A DNA stretch of 64,000 bases. Source: Earliella scabrosa (lineage: Eukaryota; Basidiomycota; Agaricomycetes; Polyporales; Polyporaceae). Of the stretch, positions 1 to 12,077 are shown one piece after another (within the stretch, counting starts at the first letter, position 1; the number at the start of each line of letters is the position of its first letter). Both the position numbers and the translations under genes were made by a program. Location: the NCBI GenBank assembly GCA_022605405.1, contig JABYQQ010000014.1, forward strand, positions 620,001 to 684,000. The letters run 5' to 3'. The notes under the pieces are model-generated. The model saw nothing but the letters and a program-made list of their open reading frames with translations, ran no database searches and had not been told where the DNA came from.

Positions 1-1017
1 AGAATTCGAGCACCATGTCGATCTTCTCGTCGATAGCCTTGAGCTGCCGGTTCGCGTCGTCCACGCCCACGCCGATGTGGATCGACAGCGCAAAAGTGAA
101 CGCCTTGCGGCGCCGGGCGAAGGTGTCGATGAAGCCCTTGAGGGTGCTCTCCCAGGCGGAGCCCTTGATGACTTTGACGATGAGCTTCTTCTTGGAGTAC
201 GCGTCGCAGGCGTTTGCACAGCGCTTGATGTCTTCGGCTGTCTCCTTGATGAGCTCCTGCATGCGCGCCTTGATTGTCATCCCGTCGGGTCCGATCGTCT
301 CCTCGTCCTTGACGGAGCGGAGCCTGTCTGAACGTTAGATCGGTAACGGCGGCATGGCAAGATAGCGTACTGGAGGAGAGCCTCCATCATGTCCTTCATC
401 TCCACAAACAGCACGGCAATCTTCTTGTCGTTATCTCGACGCTTCATGTCAAGCTCGACCACAACGCGGAACGCACCAACGGCGACTGGTACGAAGGAGA
501 GATACTCTTAGCATCATCCCCACCCGCCGGAAGTGGAGGTAAACGCACTGCCGATGAATGGGTGCAATTTGGCCACCTCGTCCAAGGCCTTGACTAGGCC
601 GGGTAGACCGTCGATTAGAGCATTGACTCCGTCCCGGACGAACTTCATGGTGTCGCTCTCGTAAGCGACTTTGACGGGCGAGGCATACCCTTGGGCAGTC
701 GCCACGTCTGTCTGGAGCACATTGAGGGCAGCACCTGGGAGCTATCAGCGGACATGTCGTTGAATACGCATAGCAAACCCACCCGATTTATTGACGATCT
801 TCAGAGAAGTGCTGTTTTGATAGTTCTGGTAACCAGAGTTGGCCCCGTTGATGGATGTAAATGCCCCGCTCAGTTTCTTGGCAATATCGAGGTCCTCATC
901 GCTCCCGGGCTCGGGCAAGACGATGGTGGGCTGATCAGTAGAGGTTGTGAGATCGACATCGTCCTCTGTTGATTCGGGAGCTGATGCGTTCTCGCCCTTG
1001 TGGAAAAGTGAAGGCAT
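1..1017 (-). CDS. STAND/NLR-like protein, N-terminal part (partial, runs off left edge)
   Basis: Four exons read on the minus strand: 783-1017, 549-734, 371-485 and 1-323 (continuing beyond the window). Introns of 48, 63 and 47 nt have GT-AG ends and keep one frame. The start is the ATG at 1015-1017. After a Ser/Thr/Asp/Glu-rich leader comes a helical region with GLPGLVKALDEVAKLHPF, VVVELDMKRRDNDKK, FVEMKDMMEALLQLRSV and IGPDGMTIKARMQELI. It ends in a stretch typical of the amphipathic N-terminal domain that basidiomycetes place before NACHT/TPR-type STAND proteins (fungal nonself-recognition and cell-death NLR-like proteins). The family call is from memory of these motifs. The nucleotide-binding and repeat domains would lie outside the window, so whether the whole protein is a STAND ATPase is inferred. 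Confidence 0.65.
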
Positions 1018-2628
1018 ACTGCGGATGGATCAGTATGCAGAGTCGTCGTGACGAGAGCACAAAGCTGCTCACCATTATGTACTAGTTGGCCGCGCGGAAA
1101 CGAGGGTTGAAGTCTCGTGCCTCATGATTGCAAATACAGTGCGCGCTCGACCGAGGCATAGAAGAAACGTCATGACCGACCCATCTCCGGGTCTCAACAC
1201 AAAGATATTTGATATTGGAGTCTGAGAATCCAGGCGCTCAAACGCACGAGAACCTGTGCGTGTGGTTGACCGTGTGGTTGATCAATGATCTACCTGCTCT
1301 AGCGCGACAGATTGACATTGATATGCATGCAAGATCGGCCTAGATTGTAGTGAGAAGAGCAAAAGGGGTGCTTCCGGGTGTTCGGAGGAGGAAATTCCGA
1401 GTGCACTTGGATGGGTACCATTCACATGAAACATTCTTGCCATGTTCAGTACACTGGGCGTCATGGCAAATTTTCCCCAGGAAAATATGAGGAAAAGACG
1501 GTCTATTCCCAACATTTTCTTGACTTTTCCCCGCGGACAAACCCAAGTAAATTCACGGAAAAGTGTAGTTTTTCCATGTCTTTTCAGTACGTTTTCCGCG
1601 GGCGCTAAACATGACCGACGGGATCACGCCCTCCAGGGCTGCAGTACTTACTCGGATATAATTTACATCGGGTCCACTCCCGCTGATGCATGACGCAAAT
1701 GACCAATGTATTCATCCAAAACATATGTATGTACATCGGGTTTGACTACATATCTACGGCGATCGTGTGGCCCACTAGTGCGGCATGCCACATACCGCCG
1801 TCCAAGTGCGGATGCATGAAGGGGTAACCATGCTGTCGCAGACGGTGTCAGCGCATACGGGATGCAATGGAGGTAGCATAGACCTTACCCGTCGGATTAT
1901 AGAACGCGGTCTCAGGCTACATGAGAAACGACGTCAGTGGAAGTCCAGTGCGGTGCCTGGGGCGACGTACCCACTAAGCATACACGAACTGGGAGCCGAG
2001 CTCCCGGGACTTCCGCGGATGAACACGCCTCGAGGACGGCGTGAAGAGAAGCTGGATAGAGGGTCCCAGACCCTATATGCGGACAACATCATCGAGTAAT
2101 GTTACATGTGAAAGACTCACCAATGACGAGATCTAGGTCTTGAATGTGGGGCGCATATAGTGACCTTGAGAGATGGTGAGGATGCTGTATCTCTACTGGT
2201 AGACACACTCACTAGAATCGCCGTACTCCCGATGCCACCGAAGCCCTCTCACGGCCTCCAGCTTGGTCCTCCAGCTTGGGCGGTGCCGCCGTAGTACGAC
2301 TCGAGAGATGACCGACCCTAGAGCCGGGCTAGATATAGATCTGCGTCATATCGGGACGACAAAGGACGACTCACGCACCAAGCAAGCATGTATCTGGCAG
2401 CTGAGGGAGGAGTGAGAGAACGAAGAGGGGAGAAGCAGGGAGTGAGGCGCAACGGAGGCGACTCGCGAGTGCATGGTCCTGATCCAAACTCCGACTCACA
2501 TAAGCTTCGACGCGTCGAGGACGCGTCATGTTGCCTCGTCACATGGGCGTGATGGAGGCAAATCGCTGGAAAAGTTCCTCGCAGGAGAAGCTCAGGAAAA
2601 GAGGTAGATTATTCGAACTTCTCCCTAG

Positions 2629-2645
2629 ATTTTCCGCCGGAAAAT
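2629..2645. repeat. 17-nt perfect inverted repeat
   Basis: ATTTTCCG, one C, then CGGAAAAT: eight-base arms around one central base. It lies in a patch dense in TTTTCC/GGAAAA words that resembles a second patch at about 1480-1610, so both may be remnants of one repeat family. No function is assigned. Confidence 0.5.
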
Positions 2646-3773
2646 TTCCGCTGAAGTGCAGTGGTACACCATTGCAGCGCATGTGTGATATGTGATGAAG
2701 ACACTAGTACTGAGCGTGAGTAGACGGAGCGGATGCAACACGACGACGGCTTTCACGTCACCATTGCCATGGATTCCAGCGGCTCAGGCTGACCAATCTT
2801 CTTACGCTACCAGCTGAGTCGATATAGGGAGGAAGGAAGTACTAATGAGTATTGACCGGCTCTGTGAGAGTTGCACCTGAGCGGAGCGCGACCTGAGCGC
2901 GACTTGGCATTGGCCAATGGCGACTTCCATCAAGTTGTGTTCGAGTTGCCATGTATGGGTGCACTCGCTTTACGTAATGTCCTTGGTGGTCGTGAAGCGC
3001 CACGGCCCGTGGCGGCCCGAGTTATGAGGCTTGAGTCCGAGTGCCAACAGTGCACAACACCATGGTTTTCCTCCGCCTACACATGTCTTGAAAGCATCCT
3101 CATCGTGGTTTAACACCGTCTCCACGGTTCTCGGATGCGTTGAGCGTGTGAACTCGTTCGTCAAGGTTCATACTCATTGGCAACATGGGAATCTGGTGAG
3201 TCGACAACAAAGTTCCCACTCAAATTCCCGCCAGGCGGTGCATAGTGAAGAATGAACAACTGATACAGCTCGTGTGACTCATGCAGATCTACAAGTAAGC
3301 AAAAGCAGGCTCACTGAATAAGAGTCGAGCATGCCTTTCACAGATCATATACACTGCTATCCGTCATTCTGCCTGTGGTTTCTCCGATTGCGGAGGTTCT
3401 CCCATGCATGGGTTCGGGCCGATACCAAACACCGCTTCTGGTGAGTATTTCACTTCAGACCGTGGCGGTCGCCTCGTACTTTCTTGCATGTACATCGCTT
3501 CTGATAACGCATCCTTTCCCCAACTGACCCTTGACGAGTTATTGCAGCTGAGGCGACATGGGAATCGCTCGCTTGCGAACCAGGAACTATCATGACATGT
3601 CCCGTACAGGAAGGGATCGTGAGTGCGCCTTGTCGCAAACGGTACGAGGGGTCATTCAGCGAGGTGATCAGGCGTCATGACTGGTTCAACGCTCACCATC
3701 GCTAAGTAATAGAAGTGCTCGCTCAGAGTCTTCTCGATGCAACGCGGCGTCTTATTGGCGGTGCTCGTAGATG

Positions 3774-3780
3774 TATATGA
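3774..3780 (+). promoter_or_regulatory. TATA-like box of protease 1
   Basis: TATATGA about 96 bases before the ATG at 3870. Protease 2 has a similar TATATGAA at 6650-6657. Position and sequence only; no transcript start is known. Confidence 0.4.
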
Positions 3781-3869
3781 ACTCAAGGCAAACGCAGGGA
3801 ACCGACGCAGTCTCCTCGAGTGGCCCGCGAAGACCACCACCAACTCCTCTACTCGACCCCACCCCCGCC

Positions 3870-5688
3870 ATGTCTGCCAAGTTGTCTGCGCTTCTCCTAG
3901 TTTTGGCCGTGGGCCTTTCGCTCCCGAGCGAGGCTCTCGTCACACGCAAGACCGCGTCCCCTGTTACCCTCCCCTTCGCTCGTCGCCTGAACTTCACCGG
4001 CGCTGCGAACATTTTGCAGATTGACCAGGCTCGGGCCAAGGGCCTCAGAGAGCATGCCACGGCCAAGCCGGGCAAGTTCACCAAGACTCCCATAATTAGC
4101 ACTCCTGCCACGAACCAGGCAGTAGATTACGTTGCTACTGTGAGTCTCTCTGGCCTGACGCTCATGCCGCCGGTGCTTGCATATGCTCAAGATCGTATAC
4201 CAGGTCGGCGTTGGGAACCCTCCGACATCGTGTCAGTATGAGGTCGTGATCATGCAGATCGATGTGGCTGACGCGTTTTACAGTTGATCTGCTCATTGAT
4301 ACGGGCAGCTCGAACACTTGGGTCGGGGCAGGCAGGCCCTTCGTAGCTACAGATACAACGTTTGACACGGGGGATCTTGTGGTATGAACCTGTCCATGAA
4401 ACCCTTACTTTTGGCCTGACACTTTCTTCGTTCACAGGAAGTCATCTATGGTTCTGGCTTTGTTATTGGTACGAGCTCTACACCCCATGGGGAGATTTCT
4501 ACTGACACTTCATTGCAGGGGAGCAGATCCTGGACCAAGTGACGCTGGCTCCCGGCCTCGTTATACAGAATCAGTCTATCGGAGTTGCCATTGAAGATGC
4601 CGGATTCGATGGTGTCGACGGCATTTTGGGGTAAGCTCCCCCCACATCCAGCAACAGACTATAGTCGTCGCTGACTCTGCACATAGCATTGGTCCCGTTG
4701 ATCTGACATGCGGTAGGAGGTTTCTGTTGTTTCCCCATAATCCCTGTCTCACCGTCGCACATAGGGACACTATTCCCCGACGGGGACGTCTGCATCCCAA
4801 CGGTTACAGACAATGCCTTCTTCCAAGGGCTCATTGACCAGCACTTGGTCGGCATCTCGTTTGAGCCCACCGACACCTTCGAGATCACCAACGGTGAACT
4901 CACCTTCGGAGGCATAGACGAAGCTAAGTTCACCGGGCCGCTAAGCTTCGTGTACGTGCGCCGACTCTCTTAATGTGGTGTACACTCATAGTGTATTATG
5001 CAGCCCTATAACCACGACTCTCCCTGCAGCGGAGTTCGTTGGTATCGACCAGAGCGTGACCTACGGTGCCGCCGGTATCCCCATCCTCCCCACTGGCGCC
5101 GGTATCACCGACACTGGCACGACCCTCCTTCTGCTCGCCAGCGGTGCGTCTCGCTCAGTCCGGCCTAGCTCTTGAGAAATTGCTAATCTCCCGATACAGA
5201 TGCCCTTGCGGCCTACCAAACTGCCACCGGCGCAGTGTTCGACAACAACGTCGGCCTCCTGCGGCTCACCCCTGCGCAGTTCGCGAACCTCGAGAGCCTG
5301 TTCTTCCACATCGGTGACGTCAGTCCTCTCCCCAATTGCATCCTCTTTCAGTCACCGACCCTGTGCTTCCTCCTCCCCAGACCACCCTCGAGTTCACGCC
5401 CAACGCGCAAATCTTCCCCCGTGCGGTACGTGCGCTCTCACTCTCCGGGCCCTCGTGTCCGCAGCTGGGAACGGTCTGCTCACGGTCTCCCAATAGCTCA
5501 ACACCGCGATTGGTGGCACTCCGGACTTCGTGTACCTCATCGTGGCCGACCTCGGCATGCCGAGCGGCTCCGGGTTCGACTTCGTGGACGGCATGACCTT
5601 CCTCGAGCGGTTCTACTACGTCTTCGACGTCGCCAACAGCCAGGTCGGCTTCGCGACGACGGCGTTCACGGATGCGACGACCAACTGA
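3870..5688 (+). CDS. Secreted pepsin-like aspartic protease 1 (polyporopepsin type)
   Basis: Eleven exons: 3870-4139, 4204-4231, 4284-4381, 4438-4468, 4519-4630, 4687-4712, 4765-4951, 5004-5143, 5200-5318, 5381-5425, 5497-5688, giving 415 residues. A hydrophobic signal peptide (about 1-22) is followed by a basic propeptide with LPFARRLNFTG and QIDQARAK. The A1-family catalytic aspartates lie in LLIDTGSSNTW (about D105) and TDTGTT (about D287), with the flap tyrosine in VIYGSG. The C-terminal part (NTAIGG, YLIVADLG, FLERFY) matches the polyporopepsin family well. The protein should be a secreted, acid-active endopeptidase that self-activates by losing its propeptide. A local cysteine pair (LTCG ... 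DVCIPT) is shared with protease 2 but absent from proteases 3 and 4. All key residues are present. Confidence 0.93.
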
Positions 5689-6818
5689 TACAGTGGTGGA
5701 GTGATGCTCTCATGACGAAGTGTCAGAGGACTCGGACTCGTTCTGGTTTGCGCCCGTGCCTCGTAGTCGGCTGCTGCGCCTGTATTGTTGCATTGGGAAG
5801 TATTCTATTTCTGATGGTTCTTCTGCATCCCATTTTGCTTGCGCATCCGCGCAGTAGCAGTTTCACCTATGGATGGTCTGGTCGGACCGTTCAACGCAAC
5901 ATCGCCTCGACCTCGCGATGACTCACCTCACATTGTTCACAGGTCAATATACAGCTCCACCGTGCCTCATGCGGCCCTAGCACGCTATTCGAAGTCACCG
6001 ATTGCGCCTCGGTTCCGAAGCTCGCCATCCTCGAAAGACGATCGTCCATGAACCTTCGCGTGGGAGTGTCTCGTCTGTCCCGTGCGAAGCCCAATGCTCC
6101 CTAAGACATACGCTCCGGTCCGTATCTGTCTTGCGTCCAATTAGTCCCGGTCCGGGACGTACGGAAGGCCATCTTCGTACTCAGTGCGTGCTGCTTCCCT
6201 GCCCAGAATGACTGATCATCTCAGAGCGTATACTCCCCTATCCAGAACGGCACCTTGCTCCCATGAGCGGAGTAGCCATGATGTCATCTTCGCTACTTCA
6301 TCGCGCGCAAGTCTGCACCCGCAGGGCTTCTGCTATCGTTCTATGGGTTCGATTGACCCGGTATGTACAAGGACATCTGCCTAGTGGTCCGCACTCATTT
6401 GCGCGAACAGGTATGGGAATGTCCATGTCGGCGGGTCAGGGGCGTTCTCCTTCGACCTTCAACGCTGCTTCAAATTGACGGCTCAGAACGAGTTGTCCTC
6501 GTCATGCAAGCAGCTGCGCAGCAAGACCGATAGCTAATTTGGCGGTCCTCGTACAGACAGGAGTTGCGGCGCCAGTAGCTATTCACTTGTGCAGCGCATC
6601 CGCGAAGGGGGAGCCCACTCGCCTCCCACAGAGAGGCTCCGCGAACCGTTATATGAACCCCCACAAGACTGTCCGCCGCACTAGGTTCACCTACGGGCGT
6701 AATCTCCGTGTCCAAGCCTAGCCCAGTCCCGTCTCTGCTCTCGCCTCTGTCTTCTAACCTCCCCATTCCGTCTCGACAGTTCGCAGAGGCACACCTCCGA
6801 TCAATAACCACTGCGACG
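5689..6818. other. Intergenic region between proteases 1 and 2
   Basis: No gene recognised. It contains the protease 1 terminator region and the protease 2 promoter, with TATATGAA at 6650-6657, about 165 bases before the protease 2 ATG. Long antisense ORFs reaching into protease 2 are GC-bias shadows. Confidence 0.5.
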
Positions 6819-8645
6819 ATGTTCAGTGGACTCCGTCTCGCCTCCATCGCCCTCGTGGCGTTCGCGCTCTCCGCCGACGCGCTGCACATCCGCCGGGATG
6901 CCGGCCCGATCAAGCTGCCATTCGTGCGGCGCATGAACACGACGGGTATCTCGAAGCTGCTGCAGATGGACCAGGCGCGCGCAAAGGCCCTCAAGGTCCG
7001 CGGGAACAAGAACCCCGGCGTGTTCCAGCACGACGCCATCTTCGAGGTTCCGGCGACGAACCAGGTCGTGGAATTTGTTACTACCGTGAGTTCCCTTGAT
7101 TCAACTTCAAGATACCTTAGTCTCTGATCTGTCTGCTGTAGGTCGGCGTTGGGAGTCCGCCTAACACCAAGGACTGTACGCATTTCCGCGACCTCCCTTA
7201 AGACCGCACAGAACTGATTGGCTTCCCCAGTCTCGCTGTTGATCGACACAGGGAGCTCTAACACATGGTTCGGGGCGCAGCCTGGCACCTTCAATCCGCC
7301 CCTTACCTCGGCTACAGGACAACTAGTGGTAAGATCGAGGCTCCTGCGACTTGAACAGCAGCACTTACACATATTGGCCATCAGGAAGTCACTTATGGCT
7401 CCGGATTCTTTGCTGGTGAGACATCGAATAGACGTACACTAGAACGCTGAAGGTATGAACCTGTGAATCAGGGATGGAGTTCGTCGACGATGTCGTTCTT
7501 GGCGATCTGGTCATCGAGAACCAGTCGTACGGAGGAGCACTGATCGCGGAAGGGTTCGCTGATGTCGACGGCATTCTCGGGTATGCCGTGTCTCGCCCCT
7601 TCTCTGATGCACGGAATGTACTCACTGTAATGCCAAAAACTAAGCATCGGCCCCGTCGCGCTGACCTGCGGTGCGCCTCGCCCTTCACGTCCATGAGCCC
7701 ACGGTCTCTGACCTGACCACCAGGAACGCTCATTCCGGATGTCAACCAATGCATTCCGACTGTCACCGACAACGCGTTCAGCCAGGGCCTTATCGACGCA
7801 CACGAGGTCGGCATCTCCTTTGAACCCTCGGCGTCTCTCAGCAGCACGAACGGCGAGCTCACCTTCGGCGGAGTCGACCCGACCAAGTTCATCCCCCCTC
7901 TCAACTTTGTGTATGACTTCCCTGCCTCCCGCGATGTATAATTACTGCTGACACCTGCCTATCGACAGCCCTATCACTTCCACGGCCCCGGCCAGCTCAT
8001 TCGTCGGCATCGACCAGTCGATCACCTTCGGCTCTCCGGACGGTCAGACTATCCTCCCGTTGACCTCCGGAATCACCGACACCGGCACCACTCTGATCCT
8101 CATCGCAACAGGTATGTGCTACTGACCCTACCTACTGCTACTCTGACGCCTTGAACGCTATCACGTCCGCGCAGACGCATTCCAACAGTACCAGGCCCTC
8201 ACAGGCGCCGTGCCCGACGCCAACACCGGTCTTCTCCGCCTGACCCCGGACCAATTCGCAAACCTGCCCAGCCTGTTCTTCCACATTGGCGACGTAGGCA
8301 ACGATCACTTGCCCAAGCACACTCGATGCTAATGTAATGTTTCATGCAGAATGTTTTCGAGTTCACTCCCAACGCACAGATCTTCCCTCGTGCTGTGAGT
8401 AGTGGATTTGACTGCTCCATATCATATGTATCTCCTGCTCATTTCCTTCACAGCTGAATGCGGCAATCGGCGGAGACCCAGACCAAGTCTTCCTCATCAT
8501 CAACGATATCGGTAGCTTGAGCGGTGAGGGGCTGGACTTCATTGATGGCATGACGTTCCTGGAGAGGTTCTACAACGTTTTCGACGTCGCCAACAGTCGT
8601 GTAGGCTTCGCCACCACGCCCTTCACAGATTCCATGATCAATTAG
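6819..8645 (+). CDS. Secreted pepsin-like aspartic protease 2 (polyporopepsin type)
   Basis: Eleven exons: 6819-7085, 7142-7175, 7231-7328, 7385-7415, 7472-7580, 7645-7670, 7724-7910, 7969-8111, 8175-8293, 8350-8394, 8454-8645, encoding 416 residues. Exon boundaries match protease 1 throughout, so the two are tandem paralogs. It has a signal peptide (FSGLRLASIALVAFALS), a propeptide with KLPFVRRMNTTG and MDQARAKAL, first Asp in LLIDTGSSNTWFG (about D106), flap VTYGSG and second Asp in TDTGTTLIL (about D288). The two-cysteine segment (LTCG ... NQCIPT) is kept. It should be a secreted acid endopeptidase. Signal peptide and propeptide differ more from protease 1 than the catalytic core does. The stop codon lies 112 bases before the tRNA-Gly gene. 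Confidence 0.93.
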
Positions 8646-8728
8646 CAACACTTGTAGTTCCATTCGAAGTTTACCTGTCACTATTCTGACCCTGTATATA
8701 TCGTATCATCCGGATCCGTTGGGAACAC

Positions 8729-8733
8729 AAAAA
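8729..8733 (-). terminator. RNA polymerase III T-run after tRNA-Gly
   Basis: Five T in the tRNA sense direction, about 23 bases past the tRNA 3' end, as expected for Pol III termination. Confidence 0.6.
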
Positions 8734-8756
8734 TTTGACCTCAAAGGACGGCTGAT

Positions 8757-8827
8757 TGCATTAAGGGGGAATCGAACCCCCGGCGGGTCGATGGCAACGA
8801 CCCAGGTTACCACTACCCCATTAATGC
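8757..8827 (-). tRNA. tRNA-Gly (anticodon GCC)
   Basis: 71 nt on the minus strand. The acceptor stem pairs GCATTAA with TTAATGC, with A as discriminator base. The D arm contains TAGTGGTAA (B-box/A-box style), the anticodon loop is TTGCCAT closed by GGTCG/CGACC, and the T arm contains GGTTCGATTCC. The anticodon GCC reads GGC/GGT glycine codons. There is no intron and CCA is not encoded. It lies between protease 2 and mcu. Confidence 0.95.
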
Positions 8828-8895
8828 TCACAAAAGAAGCCCCTAAGCTGATTATCAATGTGGAGGCATATCTGTCCAGAACACTCGTACGTTTG

Positions 8896-10302
8896 CTATG
8901 ATTTCTGGTCGACCAGGTGTAAGTCCACCTTCCTTGTCTCCCTGAGATCCTCAGGTTCCTTCCGCTCATTCTGCACTCGGTCCTTTCTCTCCTCCTCACT
9001 CTCTTTCCACCTCCGCTCATCATAATCCTCCGCGATTTTGCTTATCTCCTTCCGGATGCCCTTCGCTTCACTGACAAGATCCATCCACCTGTCGATGTTG
9101 AGTCCTCGTGCCTTGTATAGCGCTTCACGGCGAGCCGACACGGAGTGGTGCAGCACCGAAGAGTACGACACCTCCCGTCCGCGATATAAGAACCTGGTCG
9201 TGGAGAAACATCAGCGCAACCGCGACCAACGTAGAGAGAAGGCGACCGTAAACGCGTACCACAAATAACCCAGAATGACCATCGAGAGCCCCGAGAGATA
9301 GGTGATAGGTTCCATGACGTCCCAACCATAGTCCCAGAAGGTGAGTCGAGCGACCGCGCCCCAGTAGACAATCAAGATCCCGAATCCTCCCATCGCCATC
9401 CTGCGCGCACCGCGATGGGCCTCTACGTCGCACGAACGCTTGAGAGACTCCATGCGCTCGAGTTCCTGCTCGACTATGGAGAGCCGGCGGCGAAGGAAGC
9501 GCGTCCGGTCTTCAAAGTTGGGGACCTCGACAGGGAGCATCGTGTGGGGCTCATCTTCGCCCTGGTCGGTGATGCAGACGGTGAACTCGCGCGTTCGAGA
9601 GGCGTCGCGGATGAAATCTGCGACGTCAGTCGAGTCTGACCACTGGATGGGATGGCCGCGCGGCGTCCTGCTACGGAACGAGATGGCGGGTGTGTCGGGT
9701 GCGAGGGAGGCTAGGATGAGTCTGCTGACATGGGACAGAGGCTGGGATGGGTGTAGGAGGAATACTGTGGGCGGCGGTAGGTTCGTGTCCGACGTGGGCC
9801 TCTCCCCTTTCTTGGTCCGCGTGTGTCCAAGTGGGAGGATGAGCTTGAACAAGTGGGACGCGGTCGGCGAAAGTTTGCCTATCGGGACCGTGCGATGTCA
9901 ATGGTTGTTGGTAGATAAATCGTACACATACGCACCTCTGCCTTCTGTGATTGTGTCAATATCCTCACTGCTGCCTTCAGCTCCGTCACCTGGGTTCTTG
10001 TCCGCCGCGCCCTTCTTCCAAGTGTCCTTCTTGGACGCCTCGGCTAGGAATCTTGAGTGTCCGACGTTCGTGTTCTCAACCTCTTGAGGGGTCGTTACAT
10101 AGTGTCGTGTGCTGAGTCTGGCGTGTAGGTTGTTGACTCTCCGCGCGAGTGGGTATATGCGGCTGCTATTCAGTGATGTGCTGCTGAGTCTCCGTGCGTG
10201 GTATGATCGACTGAGCAGGTTCGCTCCAAGTAGCATGAGAGGACAAGTTGAGGGGAAGAGGAAGAGAAAACATAGCGTCCGCGCAGTGTGTGGGTGCAGC
10301 AA
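8896..10302 (-). CDS. MCU: Mitochondrial calcium uniporter (pore subunit)
   Basis: Three exons on the minus strand, 9936-10302, 9260-9878 and 8896-9193, with GT-AG introns of 57 and 66 nt: 427 residues from the ATG at 10302, or 405 from the ATG at 10236. The Arg/Ser-rich, acid-poor N-terminus (LLSRSYHARRLSSTSL) looks like a mitochondrial presequence and favours the second ATG. Next come KLSPTASHLFKLILPLG, a coiled-coil (RRRLSIVEQELERMESL), TM1 (MGGFGILIVYWGAVARL), the pore signature WDVMEP (the family's WDIME with I changed to V), TM2 (TYLSGLSMVILGYLWFLY) and the C-terminal helix REVSYSSVLHHSVS...RREALYKARG. The selectivity Asp and Glu are intact. It should form the Ca2+ channel of the inner mitochondrial membrane. 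Confidence 0.93.
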
Positions 10303-10560
10303 GGAGTGGGGACGGCAATGACGTCGTTGCCTGTCGTTCCTTGACCGGCGCTAACATTGCCTTATTGGGCCAACACGTGTCACGCATGGAGATCCACCTT
10401 GGTTCGATTCTCGCGATGGTCGAAATGTGAGGGAGCATCTCGCCGACAACCATGTCGTGTCTTTAGACTAGGAGCACGTGTTCACTGGGGTTAGAGTATC
10501 ACTACACACACGGAACATTAGTACAATAAAACTCGACCTTCATATCGACCACATCACATC

Positions 10561-11961
10561 CTATCCTTCCAACAAGGAGCCTCCAGCAGCAGCACGCTCG
10601 ATACCCTTGAAGATGAACTGCACGCGTTTCTGCGTCGCCTCGTCCTGAGATGCTCCAACCGCGTCCTCCTCGCCCTCTTCCGCCTGCCCAGGCTGGCCAG
10701 CCATGAACTCCGCGACGAACTGGGCGACAGCGCGTTCACCTATCTCGCCCAGGGCGCGAGGACCCCACCGCCACTCGAACGCCTGCAGGTGGGCATCATC
10801 CCCAGCTGCTGCTTGTGTGGCCCGAGCACGCTTCGCGCCGACCTTTCCGGCGGTTCCGACGCGCAGTTTCTCGAGGTAGCCCAGGCGCATGAGTTGGGTG
10901 AGATACGCGTCGATCGTCAGCGACTGGTTCGTCGCTTGGCTGCTGAGTGGCACTGGCGCACTGACAGGCAATTGGAGACGCTTGAGAATCGCGCGCAAGT
11001 CGCCTGGCAGACAATACATAGATGTCAGCAAGTCCCAGCCAGAGAACGAGAAGAAGCAGAGGATGAAGGCGCACCATCGCTGATCACACGACCTTCGACA
11101 AGGATAAGTGCGAGGACAACGTAGAGGATGCCGATAGAGGGTAGCTCGTCTGCGCGATGCCACGCGAAGATGCTCCCTGTAGACCGTGTCCCGACCGTGT
11201 TGTCGTCTTCTGCGAACTCCTCGTTCTCGTCCCTGTTCTCCTTCCGCTCCATTTCGCGGATCTCGACGTCGGGTGTACACGCCAATTGGATCAGCGCAGG
11301 GTCCAACGTCGAGCGCAGGATGTACGTCTTTGTTCCGGTGGCCGTTGCTGTGTGAATAGCGTAAGAATGATCTTGGTACCTGGAAGATGGGGTAGACGGA
11401 ACGCACCCTTCTTCTTCACACCGGTGTTCTTCAGAAGATCAGCGTCTTTCTCGCTAATGTCTTTCTCTGAAGGCATCGACTGCAGCTCTACGATCTCCAT
11501 ACCGAACGTCTGTCCCAGCAGATTGTTCGCAAGCTGTAAGACCGCATTGAAGGTGCGCGTGCTCGAGCCGAGGACTGTCGGATGAGAAGAGCCTGGTCGG
11601 CACAAAAGCAGCACACCGTGCATGTCAGCACTCACCTTTCTTCGATATCTCGTCCCGCCTCAGCGGCGTGCGTCGCTGCTCATGGAAGAGCGCCAGCCGG
11701 ACGAGGTCGCGGGCCTTCCTTTCAAGTTCCTGCCACCACGGAGAAAGGGGCTCGAGGGGTCACACACGCGCGACAGAGCAGAAAGCTCACCCCCATGGCC
11801 TTGTCATCCTCCCCATCTCCGTCATCCGACCCGTCAATCGCGATGTGCTCGTCCTCGTCCTCTTCCTCGATGCGGGGACGCCGTGAGCTGCTCGCTTGAG
11901 TGGCTCGGGGAGCCTGCGATTGCGAGGCTTTCGGTCGTTGGGATCTTGTCTGGCGGGGCAT
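10561..11961 (-). CDS. nse3: Nse3, MAGE-domain subunit of the SMC5-6 complex
   Basis: Five exons on the minus strand: 11791-11961, 11636-11729, 11407-11574, 11075-11347, 10561-11003, encoding 382 residues. A basic then acidic disordered leader (MPRQTRSQRPKASQSQ; RIEEEDEDEH) precedes the MAGE homology fold: LVRLALFHEQRRTPLRRDEISKK, VLGSSTRTFNAVLQLANNLL, QTFGMEIVELQS, KTYILRSTLDP, GILYVVLALILVEGRVISDGDL and the winged-helix part YLTQLMRLGYLEKLRV ... EWRWGPRAL. In known systems Nse3 pairs with Nse1 and Nse4 and binds DNA in SMC5-6, acting in recombination repair. The promoter carries two ACGCGT boxes. The 5' end of this gene is repeated as a truncated stub at 15364-15495. Confidence 0.88.
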
Positions 11962-12077
11962 TCAGAAGGGACTAGTGCAAGTCACGTCAATGTCTCCGGG
12001 TCGTAGAGAGAGTCGAGTTCAGTGATCGTGAGTCGCGGGGAGGAGGTCGCGGTGGTACGCGAATGAGTCGCGTCGCG

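Larger units (their letters stand above)
1018..3869. other. 2.85 kb region without a recognisable gene
   Basis: No ORF here shows a recognisable domain or a convincing chain of exons. The longest plus-strand ORF (1785-2099, 104 codons) has no family features. Two patches (about 1480-1610 and 2570-2660) are rich in GGAAAA/TTTTCC words and look like related decayed repeat sequence. The last 200 bases are the promoter of the first protease gene. Confidence 0.5.

Noticed and set aside
6470..7381. Antisense ORF of 303 codons opposite protease 2
   Set aside because: No domain, crosses protease introns and exons without regard to them; GC-bias shadow.
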